Of a stretch of DNA of 64,000 nucleotides, positions 26,139 to 36,785 are shown in pieces. The stretch's first letter is position 1, and each line of letters begins with the position of its first letter. Origin of the DNA: Rahnella variigena (lineage in GTDB: Bacteria > Pseudomonadota > Gammaproteobacteria > Enterobacterales > Enterobacteriaceae); the NCBI RefSeq assembly GCF_003610915.1, contig NZ_NSDJ01000001.1, positions 1,984,001-2,048,000 of the forward strand, read 5' to 3'. The notes under the pieces were generated by a model. That model saw only the letters and a list, made by a program, of their open reading frames with translations. It was not told the origin of the DNA and did not search any database. A program made the position numbers and the translations under genes.

Positions 26139-27674
26139 TCAGCCTTTCTGATACTGACGGAATCGCCCCTGCAACTGACGAAGCTGGTCGATGCGTGCGT
26201 CGTAACGGGCCTGTTCCAGACTGCCTAGTTTTTGTAATGCGCTGGCGTTGCTCAGCATTTCAATCGCCTGATCCAGACGGCCAATTAACGCCATGCTTTC
26301 CGCTCTGGCGGCCAGTTCCTGCGCACGCAAACCCTGCGCCGCAGCGGCCTGAGATAACAGATCCCAGCCATTCGGATCACCCGGGTAATTGAAAGTATAG
26401 CGGTTGAGGATCTTCATGGCATTGGCCGGTTTCGCCCCTTCGAGGTAAGCGTTGGCCAGATTGAGCTGAAGTACCGGATTTGAGCTGGTCGCCGCACCCG
26501 CCTGTTCCAGACGCGCAATAGCCTGCGGTGCACGTTTGCTCTCGATATCGGTATCGGTCGCTAAATCCAGCAACCATTCGTTGCCGGGATTTTGTGCCAG
26601 CAGCGGCTCGAGGATCGCCCGTGCCTGATCGTATTTTTTAGCTTTGTAGAATTGCAGCGCATGGCCGTATTTTGCTGCCAGCTGCTCACGGATATTGCCG
26701 TTGCTCAGCTTCAGTAAATAATCATCGCTCAGCGGGAAACTGTCGGAACCGTACATCCCCAATATGCGCACTTTCGCCATGGTGTAATCTTGTGAAGATT
26801 GCACAATCGGGTGCGGCATCTGGTTGGCGCGGTTGCGGATATCGGCCAGACGGCTGTCGGGTAACGGGTGCGTCAGCAGCATTTCCGGCGGGCGGGTCGA
26901 ATAGCTGGCCTGATCGGCCAGTTTTTGCAGGAAGGCGGGCATGGCCTGCGGATCAAATCCGGCACGCTGCAAAACCTGAATGCCGATACGGTCCGCTTCC
27001 TGCTCATTGCCTTGCGTGAAGCTGATCATGCCTTGCTGCGTGCCTGCCAGCGTACCGGTCAGCGCTGCCATGCCCATTTGCGGGCTGGCCATCGCCAGCA
27101 GGATAGAGCCCAGTGCGCCCACCCAGGTCAGCGGGGCGTTGCGCTGCTGATCTTCCATCGCGCGCGCCAGATGGCGCTGGGTCACGTGGGAAATTTCGTG
27201 CGCCATAACGGAAGCCAGCTGGCTCTCATTATCGGTATAACGGAACAGGGAAGAGTGGATCACCACGTTGCCGCCAAAGAAAGCAAAGGCGTTCAGTTCA
27301 TCGTTATTGACGATAAAAAAATGAAAAGGAGTACGGACGGAATAAGCGTGTGCTACCAGCCGCTGGCCAAGTTCATTGACGTACTGATTAAGCAGCGGAT
27401 CGTTTATCAGCGGCGTGCTGGCGCGCATCTGACGGACGTAAAAATCGCCCATCTGCAGTTCCTGATTGATGCTCAGCGTGCCGCCTGCGGTGGTACCGAT
27501 ATCGGGTAACTGGTCGCTTACCGGCGGAGCCAGGGGTGAACTGGTTTTGGCAGAACTCACCGGCGTTGACCAGAATGAACTGTCATCCGCACCTGCGGGC
27601 AGAATAGAGCCTGTGAGCAGGCTGCCCAGACACAGGGCAATCACCGTTTTTTTCAACCGCATGACCATAAACAT
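26139..27674 (-). CDS. bepA: Periplasmic metalloprotease and chaperone BepA
   Basis: BepA is a periplasmic M48 zinc protease with a TPR domain that helps assemble LptD and degrades stalled outer-membrane proteins. A signal peptide ([20 protein letters not shown]) is followed by the protease domain with [13 protein letters not shown] and the third ligand in [12 protein letters not shown]-like helices fill about residues 320-500. The start could be any of three nearby ATGs (27674, 27668, 27662); GGGAAG lies just upstream of the first. It is divergent from perM. Confidence 0.93.
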   Translation of the reverse strand: MFMVMRLKKTVIALCLGSLLTGSILPAGADDSSFWSTPVSSAKTSSPLAPPVSDQLPDIGTTAGGTLSINQELQMGDFYVRQMRASTPLINDPLLNQYVNELGQRLVAHAYSVRTPFHFFIVNNDELNAFAFFGGNVVIHSSLFRYTDNESQLASVMAHEISHVTQRHLARAMEDQQRNAPLTWVGALGSILLAMASPQMGMAALTGTLAGTQQGMISFTQGNEQEADRIGIQVLQRAGFDPQAMPAFLQKLADQASYSTRPPEMLLTHPLPDSRLADIRNRANQMPHPIVQSSQDYTMAKVRILGMYGSDSFPLSDDYLLKLSNGNIREQLAAKYGHALQFYKAKKYDQARAILEPLLAQNPGNEWLLDLATDTDIESKRAPQAIARLEQAGAATSSNPVLQLNLANAYLEGAKPANAMKILNRYTFNYPGDPNGWDLLSQAAAAQGLRAQELAARAESMALIGRLDQAIEMLSNASALQKLGSLEQARYDARIDQLRQLQGRFRQYQKG

Positions 27675-27928
27675 TTGCTTCCCAATAAGTGAACCGCGAT
27701 ACCGATGAGCTTTGCGAGCCTTTCTTCCATGATCAGTGAGTCAGACCATTATTTTCTGACGCTTTTCTTTGCGCCTGTCTCTATAGTAGCTATCCTCGTG
27801 AGAGTTTAAAACACTGTGCAGCTACAGTTGTATGACAACGAATTTTTTAGATAGTTACTTGTGTCTGCGCGCGCAGGGAACATACAGCGCACACCCGCCA
27901 GAACAGGAAACTACAGGAGCGTTCTCTG

Positions 27929-28993
27929 ATGTTGGACATGTTGTTACAGTGGTATCGCCGTCGCTTTACCGATCCCCAGGCCATTGCGCTGCTGGCCATC
28001 CTGGTCGCGGGTTTTTGTATTCTTTATTTTCTTAATGGCATTCTTGCTCCGCTTCTGGTGGCGATTGTTCTGGCGTATTTACTGGAATGGCCAACTGTTC
28101 GTCTGCAACATGTCGGGCTTTCCCGCACGCTTTCCGTCAGCGTCGTGCTGATTATTTTTGCCGGTATTTTACTGCTCGGCATGTTCGTCATTGCACCGGT
28201 TACCTGGCAACAGGGCGTGAATCTGATGACAGATTTGCCCAGTATGCTTAACCGTTTTTACGATTTTGCCGCCACGTTACCCAAGCGTTATCCGGCGCTG
28301 GTCGATGCCGGTATCATCGATATGATGGCCGAAAACATGCGCAGCAAGTTATCCGGGCTGGGCGAGTCTGTGGTGAAATATTCACTGGCCTCGCTGGTTG
28401 GCTTACTGACGCTGGCGATTTACCTGATTCTGGTGCCGATGATGGTGTTCTTCCTCCTCAAAGATAAAGAGCAGATGCTCAATGCCGTGCGTCGCGTGCT
28501 GCCACGCGATCGCGGGCTGGCCGGACAGGTTTGGGTGGAGATGAATCAGCAAATTACTAATTATATCCGCGGTAAAGTGCTGGAGATGATCATCGTCGGT
28601 GTCGCCACTTATCTGGTATTTGTGGTGATGGACATGCGTTACTCGTTGCTGATGGCGGTGCTGGTGGGCATATCTGTGCTTATCCCGTATATCGGCGCGA
28701 TGCTGGTGACCATTCCGGTGGTGATTGTGGCGATGTTCCAGTGGGGACTCGGCGCGGATTTCTGGACGCTGATTGTCGCGTATCTGGTCGTTCAGGGACT
28801 CGATGGTAACGTGATTGTGCCGCTGCTGTTCTCAGAGGCGGTAAACCTGCATCCGCTGGTGATTATTCTGGCGGTTGTCGTGTTTGGCGGGCTGTGGGGA
28901 TTCTGGGGTGTATTCTTTGCAATACCGCTGGCGACGCTGGTCAAAGCCGTGGTTCACGTCTGGCCGGATGAATCACTGAACGAAACGGTCTGA
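27929..28993 (+). CDS. perM: AI-2E family transporter PerM
   Basis: PerM is a multi-spanning inner-membrane protein of the AI-2 exporter superfamily with no settled substrate. The 354 residues compare with 353 in E. coli and include the conserved VPMMVFFLLKDKEQM, VVQGLDGNVIVPLLFSEAVNLHP and GVFFAIPLATLVKAV; the second of these spans more than one helix and is shown here only in part as LDGNVIVPLLFSEAVNLHP. AGGAG precedes the ATG. It is divergent from bepA and convergent with bcp, as in E. coli. Confidence 0.92.
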   Translation: MLDMLLQWYRRRFTDPQAIALLAILVAGFCILYFLNGILAPLLVAIVLAYLLEWPTVRLQHVGLSRTLSVSVVLIIFAGILLLGMFVIAPVTWQQGVNLMTDLPSMLNRFYDFAATLPKRYPALVDAGIIDMMAENMRSKLSGLGESVVKYSLASLVGLLTLAIYLILVPMMVFFLLKDKEQMLNAVRRVLPRDRGLAGQVWVEMNQQITNYIRGKVLEMIIVGVATYLVFVVMDMRYSLLMAVLVGISVLIPYIGAMLVTIPVVIVAMFQWGLGADFWTLIVAYLVVQGLDGNVIVPLLFSEAVNLHPLVIILAVVVFGGLWGFWGVFFAIPLATLVKAVVHVWPDESLNETV

Positions 28994-29015
28994 GAACCGG
29001 CTCTGAGTGAAAAAT

Positions 29016-29041
29016 AAAAAAGCGCGTCTGCGCTTTTTTTT
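29016..29041. terminator. Bidirectional terminator between perM and bcp
   Basis: AAAAAAGCGC, a four-base loop and GCGCTTTTTT form a strong symmetric hairpin that can end both converging transcripts. Confidence 0.9.
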
Positions 29042-29066
29042 ATGAACGTTTGTCAGGCGTGAGAGA

Positions 29067-29540
29067 TCAGGCAGACTTCTCGTTCAGATAGGCCATCACG
29101 ATGTCATGGTGGTTAGTGGTTTTGAAGTCGTCGAACACTTTCTCGACCTTGCCATTGCCGTCGAGCAGGAAGCTGATGCGATGGATGCCGTCGTAGGTTT
29201 TACCCATAAAGGATTTTTCACCCCAGACGCCAAACTGCTCGCAGACCTGATGATCTTCATCGGAAAGCAACGTGAAGTTCAGCAGCTCTTTTTCAGCAAA
29301 ACGCGACAGTTTTTCTGGCTTATCGGTGCTGATCCCCAGCACTTCGACGCCTGCACTTTTCAACTGATCCATGTTATCGCGCAGTCCGCAGGCCTGTACC
29401 GTACAACCCGGGGTCATGGCTTTTGGATAGAAATAGACCAGGACACGCTGTCCCTGGAAGTCGGCCAGATTAATTTGTTCACCATCTTGATCGGGTAAAC
29501 TAAATTGCGGCGCAGGATCACCGGCTTTCAGTGGGCTCAT
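29067..29540 (-). CDS. bcp: Thioredoxin-dependent thiol peroxidase Bcp
   Basis: Bcp is a peroxiredoxin that reduces hydrogen peroxide and organic hydroperoxides using thioredoxin. The peroxidatic and resolving cysteines lie in PKAMTPGCTVQACGLRDNM. GVWGEKSFMGKTYDGIHR and the thioredoxin-like fold complete the match. The 157 residues are about the family length. It follows gcvR by 25 bp and probably shares its transcript. Confidence 0.96.
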   Translation of the reverse strand: MSPLKAGDPAPQFSLPDQDGEQINLADFQGQRVLVYFYPKAMTPGCTVQACGLRDNMDQLKSAGVEVLGISTDKPEKLSRFAEKELLNFTLLSDEDHQVCEQFGVWGEKSFMGKTYDGIHRISFLLDGNGKVEKVFDDFKTTNHHDIVMAYLNEKSA

Positions 29541-29565
29541 TGTCTTTCTCCGTATCTTTCAGCTG

Positions 29566-30132
29566 TTACTGCAGTTTATCTTCATTCTCAGAATAACTAA
29601 CGACGTTAATACTGCCTTGCGCTTTCAGTTCTGTACATAGCTGATGAAACGCCTGCTCAATAATTGCCGGATCGGTATTTGCCGCGCTGTGCGCCGTGAT
29701 CTGAATAGAAAGCTGCGCGGGCAACGTGGCGTCCGCCGGACGGGTTTTTGACGCAAGTTCGGCGATATTCATCTGATGCGTATCGAATAAATCGGTAAAA
29801 CGCTCAATCAGATGCGGCGAGTCTTTGACTTCCACTTTCACCCACACAGTTGCCGGCATCGGCGGGCGCTCATGCGCGCTGGTGCGTTTCATCACAATCA
29901 GCAATTCAAGCTCCGCCCCTTTTTGCGGCAGGGTGGATTCAATCAGGGTGATGGCGTTCCAGCTGCCGGAAAGCAGCATGATGAACGTAAACTCATCGCC
30001 CAACATTGCCAGCCGGCTGTCTTCGATATTACAGCCGCAGCTGCTCACCTGACGGGTAATAGTGTTGACGATACCAGGGCGATCGGCACCCAATGCGGTG
30101 ATGACCAGATAATGTTGTTGTGGCTGCGGCAA
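29566..30132 (-). CDS. gcvR: Glycine cleavage repressor GcvR, non-ATG start
   Basis: GcvR has two ACT domains and binds GcvA, blocking activation of the gcv operon when glycine is scarce. Homology starts at QHYLVITALGADRPG. The best start is TTG at 30132, with AGGAAG seven bases upstream, giving 188 residues (E. coli 190). ATT at 30135 is an alternative. Longer readings to 30324 would cross the dapA promoter. No ATG is available at the right place. It is divergent from dapA, as in E. coli. Confidence 0.88.
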   Translation of the reverse strand: MPQPQQHYLVITALGADRPGIVNTITRQVSSCGCNIEDSRLAMLGDEFTFIMLLSGSWNAITLIESTLPQKGAELELLIVMKRTSAHERPPMPATVWVKVEVKDSPHLIERFTDLFDTHQMNIAELASKTRPADATLPAQLSIQITAHSAANTDPAIIEQAFHQLCTELKAQGSINVVSYSENEDKLQ

Positions 30133-30277
30133 AATGGGTCTTCCTGTCGTGCTTTGGAGTATTCCCAAGGTAAACATAAAAAAAACCGCCGGACAAGCGG
30201 TTACCGCTCGTTGATTGCTTGCTTTTGCAGTGGTGTCAAAAGTACCATGAGTGACCTGTTTGTGGAGGGGAAGGTCA

Positions 30278-31159
30278 ATGTTTACGGGAAGTATTGTTGC
30301 ACTGGTTACGCCGATGGACACCAAAGGTGCCGTCGATCGCGCAAGTCTGAAAAAACTGATTGATTATCATGTGTCCAGTGGTACTGCGGCGATCGTTTCC
30401 GTTGGCACAACCGGAGAGTCAGCAACGCTGAGCCACGAAGAGCATGGTGACGTGGTCTTACAAACACTGGAACTGGCCGACGGCCGCATTCCGGTGATCG
30501 CAGGCACAGGTGCAAATGCCACCGCTGAAGCGATTTCTCTGACGCAACGTTTTGAAAAAAGTGGCGTTGTTGGCTGCCTGACAGTCACCCCTTATTACAA
30601 CCGTCCGACTCAGGAAGGCCTGTATCAGCACTTCAAAGCTATCGCTGAAAACACCTCCCTGCCGCAAATTCTCTACAACGTGCCTTCACGTACCGGCTGC
30701 GATATGCTGCCGCCGACCATCGCGCGTTTAGCAAAATTGAAGAATATTGTTGCTGTTAAAGAGGCAACAGGGAACTTAAGTCGTGTTAGTCAGATCCAAG
30801 TGCTGGTTGATGATGAAGATTTCATTCTGCTGAGCGGCGATGACGCCAGTGGTCTGGACTTTATGCAGCTGGGTGGCAAGGGCGTTATTTCCGTTACTGC
30901 TAACGTCGCTGCCCGTGAAATGGCACAACTTTGTGAGCTGGCTGCTCTTGGCAATTTTGCCGAGGCGCGTCGCCTGAATCAGCGCCTGATGCCTTTGCAT
31001 CAGAATTTGTTTGTAGAAGCAAACCCAATCCCGGTGAAATGGGCCTGTAAGGCACTGGGTTTGATGGCAACCGATACGATGCGTCTGCCTATGACGCCGT
31101 TAACAGATGCTGCCCGTCCGGTCGTGGAAGAAGCATTAAAAAGCGCCGGTTTGCTGTAA
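30278..31159 (+). CDS. dapA: 4-hydroxy-tetrahydrodipicolinate synthase DapA
   Basis: DapA condenses pyruvate with aspartate semialdehyde, the first step towards diaminopimelate and lysine. The start at [10 protein letters not shown] gives 293 residues (E. coli 292) and follows a GGAGG-type ribosome site. Active-site residues are T44, T45, Y133 in [10 protein letters not shown] and the Schiff-base lysine K161 in VAVKEATGN. It lies directly upstream of bamC and probably shares its promoter. Confidence 0.97.
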   Translation: MFTGSIVALVTPMDTKGAVDRASLKKLIDYHVSSGTAAIVSVGTTGESATLSHEEHGDVVLQTLELADGRIPVIAGTGANATAEAISLTQRFEKSGVVGCLTVTPYYNRPTQEGLYQHFKAIAENTSLPQILYNVPSRTGCDMLPPTIARLAKLKNIVAVKEATGNLSRVSQIQVLVDDEDFILLSGDDASGLDFMQLGGKGVISVTANVAAREMAQLCELAALGNFAEARRLNQRLMPLHQNLFVEANPIPVKWACKALGLMATDTMRLPMTPLTDAARPVVEEALKSAGLL

Positions 31160-31175
31160 CTCTTAGGAAGATTTG

Positions 31176-32255
31176 ATGGCCTCTTTATTTGACAAGAATA
31201 GTTTCCAGATGACCCGATTGCAGAAAACAGCCGTAGCAAAAGTCGTGGGTGTTTCCCTGATTATGCTGCTGGCTGCATGTTCCAGTGACCAGCGCTACAA
31301 GCGCCAGGTGAGCGGTGATGAAGCCTACCTGGATGCGCCCGCGCTGCATGAGCTGAAAGCACCATCAGGCATGATCCTGCCAGTGCAGAACGGCACTTAT
31401 GATATTCAGCAAGGCGCAATGCAGGGCGCGGTAGGTAAGCAGCTCGACATTCGTCCACCTGCCCAGCCGCTGGCATTGCTGAACGGTTCTCAGACTCAGT
31501 TCTCCGGCGACACCAGTACCGTGCTGCTGGAAAACACGCCGCAAAACCGTGATTTGTGGAACAACGTCGTTAAAGCTGTTGAGCAAAATAAATTCAAAAT
31601 TGCCAACCGTGATGACGCGAACCAGACGCTCTCCACCGATTTCATTGACTGGAATCGTGCGGATGAAGACTTCCAGTATCAGGGCCGTTATCAGATCAGC
31701 GTGAAACAGCAGAGCTACCAGCTGGCACTGACCGTGAAAACGCTTGAGCTGAAACAGCAAGATAAAGCGGTGACGTCTACTGCCGAAATCCAGCGCTACA
31801 ACAGCCAGATGATGAACGCCATCACGGCGAACCTGGATAAAGTGCAGCAGGATACTCAGGCGCGTCTCGATAACCGCCGCGTAGGTGAAATCGACGTCCA
31901 GAGCGGCGCTGATGATACCGGCTTACCGGTGCTGATCGTCCGTTCATCTTACGGTGTGGTCTGGGATCGTCTGCCTAATGCCCTGGCGAAAGCCGGCATG
32001 AAAGTGACCGACAGCAGCCGTCCGCAAGGTACAATGTCTGTGACTTACAAACCGCTGAATGACGATGCGTGGCAGACACTGGGTGCGAAAGATCCGGGCC
32101 TCAGCTCCGGTGATTACAAACTTCAGGTTGGCGACCTCGACAACCGTAGTAGCTTGCAGTTCCTTGATCCGAAAGGACATGCTCTCAGCCAGTCGCAGAA
32201 CGACGCGATGGTGGCGGTCATGCAGGCCGCGTTTAGCCAGAGCAGCGCAAAATAA
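31176..32255 (+). CDS. bamC: Outer membrane assembly lipoprotein BamC
   Basis: BamC is a lipoprotein of the BAM complex that inserts beta-barrel proteins into the outer membrane. The ATG at 31176 has AGGAAG upstream and gives 359 residues, somewhat longer than in E. coli (344). The N-terminal leader runs to the lipobox LLAACSSD, with the lipidated cysteine near residue 35, and the conserved [16 protein letters not shown] segment follows. Two helix-grip domains make up the rest. It follows dapA by 16 bp. Confidence 0.95.
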   Translation: MASLFDKNSFQMTRLQKTAVAKVVGVSLIMLLAACSSDQRYKRQVSGDEAYLDAPALHELKAPSGMILPVQNGTYDIQQGAMQGAVGKQLDIRPPAQPLALLNGSQTQFSGDTSTVLLENTPQNRDLWNNVVKAVEQNKFKIANRDDANQTLSTDFIDWNRADEDFQYQGRYQISVKQQSYQLALTVKTLELKQQDKAVTSTAEIQRYNSQMMNAITANLDKVQQDTQARLDNRRVGEIDVQSGADDTGLPVLIVRSSYGVVWDRLPNALAKAGMKVTDSSRPQGTMSVTYKPLNDDAWQTLGAKDPGLSSGDYKLQVGDLDNRSSLQFLDPKGHALSQSQNDAMVAVMQAAFSQSSAK

Positions 32256-32259
32256 TACC

Positions 32260-32281
32260 AAGGGGCTCCGGCCCCTTTTTA
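32260..32281 (+). terminator. Terminator after bamC
   Basis: AGGGGC pairs with GCCCCT across a short loop and is followed by five T residues, separating dapA-bamC from purC. Confidence 0.85.
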
Positions 32282-32311
32282 CATCTGTTTTTTCCACTGG
32301 AGTAAGTAAAG

Positions 32312-33025
32312 ATGCAAAAGTTAGCTGAGTTGTATCGCGGCAAGGCGAAAACCGTCTACACCACCGAAAACCCGGACCTTCTGGTACTGGAGTTCCGTAA
32401 CGATACGTCAGCACTGGATGGTCAGCGTATTGAGCAGTTCGACCGTAAAGGTATGGTTAACAACAAATTTAACCATTTCATCATGGCTAAGCTGGAAGAA
32501 GCCGGTATTCCTACGCAAATGGAACGCCTGTTGTCTGACACTGAAGTGCTGGTGAAAAAACTGGATATGGTCCCGGTTGAATGCGTTATCCGTAACCGTG
32601 CTGCTGGTTCGCTGGTAAAACGTCTGGGCATTGAAGAAGGTCTGGAACTGAACCCGCCGTTGTTCGACCTGTTCCTGAAAAACGATGCGATGCACGATCC
32701 GATGGTCAACGAGTCTTACTGCAAAACGTTTGGCTGGGTGAACGAAGAAAACCTCGCACGCATGAAAGAGCTGAGCTACAAAGCCAACGACGTGCTGAGC
32801 AAACTGTTTGATGATGCCGGTCTGATCCTGGTCGATTTCAAACTGGAATTCGGTCTGTTCAATGGTGAAGTGGTGCTGGGTGATGAGTTCTCACCAGACG
32901 GCAGCCGCCTGTGGGATAAAGAAACCCTGAACAAGATGGACAAAGACCGTTATCGCCAGAGCCTCGGTGGCCTGATTGAAGCCTATGAAGAAGTGGCTCA
33001 CCGTATTGGTGTGAAACTGGACTAA
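32312..33025 (+). CDS. purC: SAICAR synthetase PurC
   Basis: PurC joins aspartate to CAIR with ATP, the step after PurE. The 237 residues equal the E. coli length. Motifs include YRGKAKTVY for ATP binding, [15 protein letters not shown], and [11 protein letters not shown] with [14 protein letters not shown] weak hairpin with ACGGGTGA and TCACCCGT at 33081-33105 lies downstream and may terminate it. I see no clear PurR box upstream, unlike purE and purM. Confidence 0.97.
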   Translation: MQKLAELYRGKAKTVYTTENPDLLVLEFRNDTSALDGQRIEQFDRKGMVNNKFNHFIMAKLEEAGIPTQMERLLSDTEVLVKKLDMVPVECVIRNRAAGSLVKRLGIEEGLELNPPLFDLFLKNDAMHDPMVNESYCKTFGWVNEENLARMKELSYKANDVLSKLFDDAGLILVDFKLEFGLFNGEVVLGDEFSPDGSRLWDKETLNKMDKDRYRQSLGGLIEAYEEVAHRIGVKLD

Positions 33026-33244
33026 GCGGCGCGTTATTTTTTTAGCCAGACTGCGCAATCGTTTACGCGGTGCACACTTAACGGGTGATGGTCTCCGTCA
33101 CCCGTTCTCTTCCCTGCATTTAATTTTCCTGTTTTCACACTGATTCCTTTCATTTAATCCCTTCGTCACTAAAATTACGTCCTTTCGCAGATGGTATTAA
33201 CTGCGTGTGCTGGCTAGTCTTAAAAAAACAGGTTGGAGGTATCT

Positions 33245-34123
33245 ATGCGTTGGCAAGGGCGTCGCGAAAGCGACAATGTAGAAGACAGACGCGGACAGGG
33301 ATCTAACGGCGGCGGCGGTTTAGGTGGCGGGGGGATGCGTCTGCCTATCCGTGGCAAAAGCGGCATTGTTATTATCATTGTGGTGCTGGTTGCCGGTTAT
33401 TACGGTATCGACCTCACTCCGCTGATTGACGGCGGACAGTCCGGCGGTATGCAGCAACAGACACAGTCACAATCCATCAGCCCGAAAGATGATGAGCAGG
33501 CAAAATTCACCTCGGTGATCCTCGCCTCAACGGAAGACACCTGGAAAGAGATTTTCCAGAAGCAGGGCATGACTTACCGTGAGCCGAAACTGGTGGTGTA
33601 TCGCGGCGCAACCCGTACCGGTTGCGGTACCGGCCAGTCGGTGATGGGCCCGTTCTACTGCCCGGCGGACAGCACGGTGTATATCGATTTGTCTTTCTAT
33701 CAGGAATTGCAGAACAAACTCGGCGCGGGCGGTGATTTTGCGCAGGGCTATGTGGTCGCGCACGAAGTCGGTCACCATGTGCAGAACTTGCTGGGTACTG
33801 AGCGTAAGGTTCGCGAGATGCAGCAGGGCGCATCGCAGACGGTGGTGAATCAGCTGTCGGTGAAAATGGAATTGCAGGCTGACTGCTACGCCGGTGTCTG
33901 GGGACACGCCATGCAACAGCAAAACGTTCTCGAAGAGGGAGACCTGAAAGAAGCGCTGGATGCTGCGCGTGCCATCGGCGATGACCGTTTACAGCAGCAA
34001 AGTCAGGGACGCGTTGTGCCGGACAGCTTCACACACGGTACGTCTGAACAGCGTTATACCTGGTTCAAACGCGGATTTGATACCGGTAATCCTGACCAGT
34101 GCAACACCTTCGCCAGCCGCTGA
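33245..34123 (+). CDS. ypfJ: Putative zinc metalloprotease YpfJ
   Basis: YpfJ belongs to the neutral zinc metallopeptidase family of unknown substrate. The start at [17 protein letters not shown] gives 292 residues with GGAGG upstream. A glycine-rich N-terminus precedes one membrane helix ([16 protein letters not shown], about 40-57). The periplasmic domain then has the zinc motif [11 protein letters not shown], the likely third ligand in [13 protein letters not shown], and [16 protein letters not shown]. It follows purC as in E. coli. Confidence 0.92.
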   Translation: MRWQGRRESDNVEDRRGQGSNGGGGLGGGGMRLPIRGKSGIVIIIVVLVAGYYGIDLTPLIDGGQSGGMQQQTQSQSISPKDDEQAKFTSVILASTEDTWKEIFQKQGMTYREPKLVVYRGATRTGCGTGQSVMGPFYCPADSTVYIDLSFYQELQNKLGAGGDFAQGYVVAHEVGHHVQNLLGTERKVREMQQGASQTVVNQLSVKMELQADCYAGVWGHAMQQQNVLEEGDLKEALDAARAIGDDRLQQQSQGRVVPDSFTHGTSEQRYTWFKRGFDTGNPDQCNTFASR

Positions 34124-34183
34124 TTAACAGGCAATAAGCGCTGGTCTGCTGCCAAAAACTGTTCAATAATCAATGACCGATCC

Positions 34184-34211
34184 AGAGAGGCTCAGTGAGC
34201 CTCTCTTTTTT
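34184..34211 (+). terminator. Terminator after ypfJ
   Basis: AGAGAGGCTC pairs with GAGCCTCTCT over a three-base loop and is followed by T residues. It lies 27 bp before the next start codon. Confidence 0.88.
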
Positions 34212-34237
34212 CCTCATGTTGAACCGCTGGGAATGCC

Positions 34238-34690
34238 ATGGCTTTTCTCGATCCAACCCTTTTGATTTTACTTGTCTTCGCCGGTCTGGGCATCATCAGC
34301 CACAACAGCGCCGTCACCATCGCAATGTTCTTCCTTCTTACGGTACGCATTACGCCGCTGAACAACTTTTTCCCGTGGATTGAAAAATACGGTCTGACCA
34401 TCGGCATTATTATTCTGACCATTGGCGTGATGGCGCCGATAGCCAGCGGAAAAATCAGCGCCAGCACCGTGGTGCATTCTTTCTTCCACTGGAAATCCAT
34501 TGTCGCCATTCTGGTGGGCGTGCTGGTGTCCTGGCTTGGCGGACGCGGCCTGACGCTGATGGGTACACAGCCGCATCTGGTGGCGGGTTTGCTGGTAGGC
34601 ACCGTGCTGGGCGTGGCGATGTTTAAAGGTGTGCCGGTCGGGCCGCTGATCGCTGCCGGTCTGTTATCGATGATTGTCGGGAAAACCTGA
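34238..34690 (+). CDS. yeaL: UPF0756 (DUF441) membrane protein, YeaL family
   Basis: This 150-residue inner-membrane protein has four hydrophobic segments and the family hallmarks [28 protein letters not shown] and GGRGLTLMG. Its sequence follows E. coli YeaL, which lies elsewhere in that genome and has no known function. The stop codon is one base before the tmcA start, so the pair is probably translated from one mRNA. Confidence 0.88.
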   Translation: MAFLDPTLLILLVFAGLGIISHNSAVTIAMFFLLTVRITPLNNFFPWIEKYGLTIGIIILTIGVMAPIASGKISASTVVHSFFHWKSIVAILVGVLVSWLGGRGLTLMGTQPHLVAGLLVGTVLGVAMFKGVPVGPLIAAGLLSMIVGKT

Positions 34691-34691
34691 C

Positions 34692-36677
34692 ATGTCAGTC
34701 ACTTTGCCACAGCAACAGATGCAGCGGCTGGGCGTCCGGCGTTTGCTGGTGTTCAGTGGCGACGCGCTGTGGTGTGAACAACAGGCCATTCAGTTCTGCG
34801 CACAGAGTGCCGGTGACTGGCTCTGGCTCAGTGATTCCGCGCGTGACGACGTGAACGCCTGTTCGCCGTCAGCGGCACATACGCTGCTGGGGCAGGATGT
34901 TTTTCACGGCGTGTTTGATGCCCGCCATAGCCTGAATGTCGAGGCGCTGGCGGCATTTTCCGGCGCATTGAAAGCCGGAAGCTGGCTGATTTTACTGGTG
35001 CCGGAATGGAGCGCCTGGGCCGACACGCCGGATGCCGATAGCCTGCGCTGGAGCGAACAGCCGCAGGCGATCCCCACGCCGCGCTTTATCCGTCGTTTCC
35101 AGTCTTTGCTTGAACAAGACCGCAGCGTCACGGTTTGGCGGCAGAATCAGCCTTTTGAGCTCGCGCCGTTGCCCGTTGCAGCAGACTGGCTGCCACCCGA
35201 CGGTCAGCCCACCGCTGAGCAATCGCAAATTTTACAACAACTGATGCAGGCTCAGTCCGGCGTGTGGGTGCTGACCGCGCCGCGTGGTCGGGGTAAATCG
35301 ACGCTGGCGGGCATGTTGATCCGTCGGTGGCCGGGCAGCTGTTGCGTGACCGCACCGGCCAAAGCGTCGGCCAGCCAGATACTTAATCAGCCAGCTGAAT
35401 CTGCTCATTTTATCGCGCCTGATGCGCTGCTGGCGTTATGCCGCGAAGGCGCTGTAACCGGCGCTGACTGGCTGATTATCGACGAAGCTGCTGCTATTCC
35501 GGCACCGATGCTTTCAGAGCTGGTTGCGGCTTTCCCGCGTGTGTTGCTGACCACTACGGTTCAGGGATATGAAGGCACGGGGCGCGGGTTCTTACTCAAA
35601 TTCTGTGCGTCTTTGCCGCAGTGGCATGACCTGCGTCTCAATGCGCCGGTCCGCTGGTCAGCTGCCGATACCCTCGAACCGTTCATCAGCGATTTATTGC
35701 TGTTTGATGAGCATCTGCCGGTTGCTGAACAGACGGGCGGCACATCAGAAATAGTCCCGGTTAATGCCGGAGACTGGCTGAGTGAACCGGCGCTGTTGCA
35801 GGATTTCTACGGCCTGCTCACCAGCGCGCATTACCGTACGTCACCGCTGGATTTGCGTCGTCTGCTGGATGCGCCGGGCATGACCTTCAGCGCATCGCGG
35901 ATGCACAACACGCTGACGGGGGCGTTATGGCTGGTGGATGAGGGCGGACTGAGTGCGGAACTGGCGCAGGACGTCTGGGCGGGCAGGCGACGTCCGCGGG
36001 GCAATCTGGTCGCACAATCACTCGCAGCTCACGCGGGTTTCCCCGAAGCCGCCGTATTACGTTCACGGCGCGTCAGCCGCATTGCGGTACATCCCGCGTT
36101 TCGCCGTCGGGGTATTGCCCGTGATTTGCTGGCGGAACAGCAACAGCGTGCGCAGCAGGCGGGGCTGGATTTCCTGTCGGTGAGTTTTGGCTACACGTCA
36201 GGTCTGGCGTCATTATGGCAGCAGGCCGGATTCCGGCTGGTGCGTATCAGTATGCAGAAAGAAGCCAGCAGCGGATGTTATGCCGCGATGGCGATATTAC
36301 CGCTCAGTGCGGCAGGGCAGGCGCTGGCAGAGAGTGCAGAATCTCAGCTTAACCGTGACTGGCGCTGGCTGGCGCCGCTGATGGATCTGGTGTTACCGCT
36401 AAACAGCCCGGCAGACACGCAGCCTGACGACGCGGACTGGCGCGAACTGAACGGATTCGCTTTTGCTCATCGTCCGCTGGAAAGCAGTTTACCGGCGCTC
36501 AATCGCCTGCTTTTACACAGTGCTTTGCCGCTGACCGCGCTGCGCGCTTATCTGCAACAGGGGCAGAGCGTGGCTCAAATCGTCACGGCGCTGAAACTTT
36601 CCGGCCGTAAAGCCTTGCTGACCCGCTGGCGTCAGGAAACACAACAGGCACTGAAAGACGCGGGAACTGCGGAATAA
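34692..36677 (+). CDS. tmcA: tRNA(Met) cytidine acetyltransferase TmcA
   Basis: TmcA uses acetyl-CoA and ATP to make N4-acetylcytidine at the wobble base of elongator tRNA-Met. The ATG at 34692 gives 661 residues (E. coli 671). A helicase-like module has Walker A in TAPRGRGKST (about 195-204) and Walker B in LIIDEAAAIP. A GNAT domain follows with RIAVHPAFRRRGIARDLL and YTSGLASLWQQAGF, then a C-terminal tRNA-binding region. The start is two bases after the yeaL stop. Confidence 0.95.
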   Translation: MSVTLPQQQMQRLGVRRLLVFSGDALWCEQQAIQFCAQSAGDWLWLSDSARDDVNACSPSAAHTLLGQDVFHGVFDARHSLNVEALAAFSGALKAGSWLILLVPEWSAWADTPDADSLRWSEQPQAIPTPRFIRRFQSLLEQDRSVTVWRQNQPFELAPLPVAADWLPPDGQPTAEQSQILQQLMQAQSGVWVLTAPRGRGKSTLAGMLIRRWPGSCCVTAPAKASASQILNQPAESAHFIAPDALLALCREGAVTGADWLIIDEAAAIPAPMLSELVAAFPRVLLTTTVQGYEGTGRGFLLKFCASLPQWHDLRLNAPVRWSAADTLEPFISDLLLFDEHLPVAEQTGGTSEIVPVNAGDWLSEPALLQDFYGLLTSAHYRTSPLDLRRLLDAPGMTFSASRMHNTLTGALWLVDEGGLSAELAQDVWAGRRRPRGNLVAQSLAAHAGFPEAAVLRSRRVSRIAVHPAFRRRGIARDLLAEQQQRAQQAGLDFLSVSFGYTSGLASLWQQAGFRLVRISMQKEASSGCYAAMAILPLSAAGQALAESAESQLNRDWRWLAPLMDLVLPLNSPADTQPDDADWRELNGFAFAHRPLESSLPALNRLLLHSALPLTALRAYLQQGQSVAQIVTALKLSGRKALLTRWRQETQQALKDAGTAE

Positions 36678-36785
36678 GTCACCGGTTTTATTGCAAAAAA
36701 TGGAAAGACTCGTTCAATAAAACCCGATTTCACTGACCGGCAGGCGGCGTATAGTGAACCCATTAATCGACAACGGGAGAGAGCA

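Noticed and set aside
30133..30324. N-terminal extension of GcvR
   Set aside because: It overlaps the dapA start and promoter region and has no similarity to GcvR.
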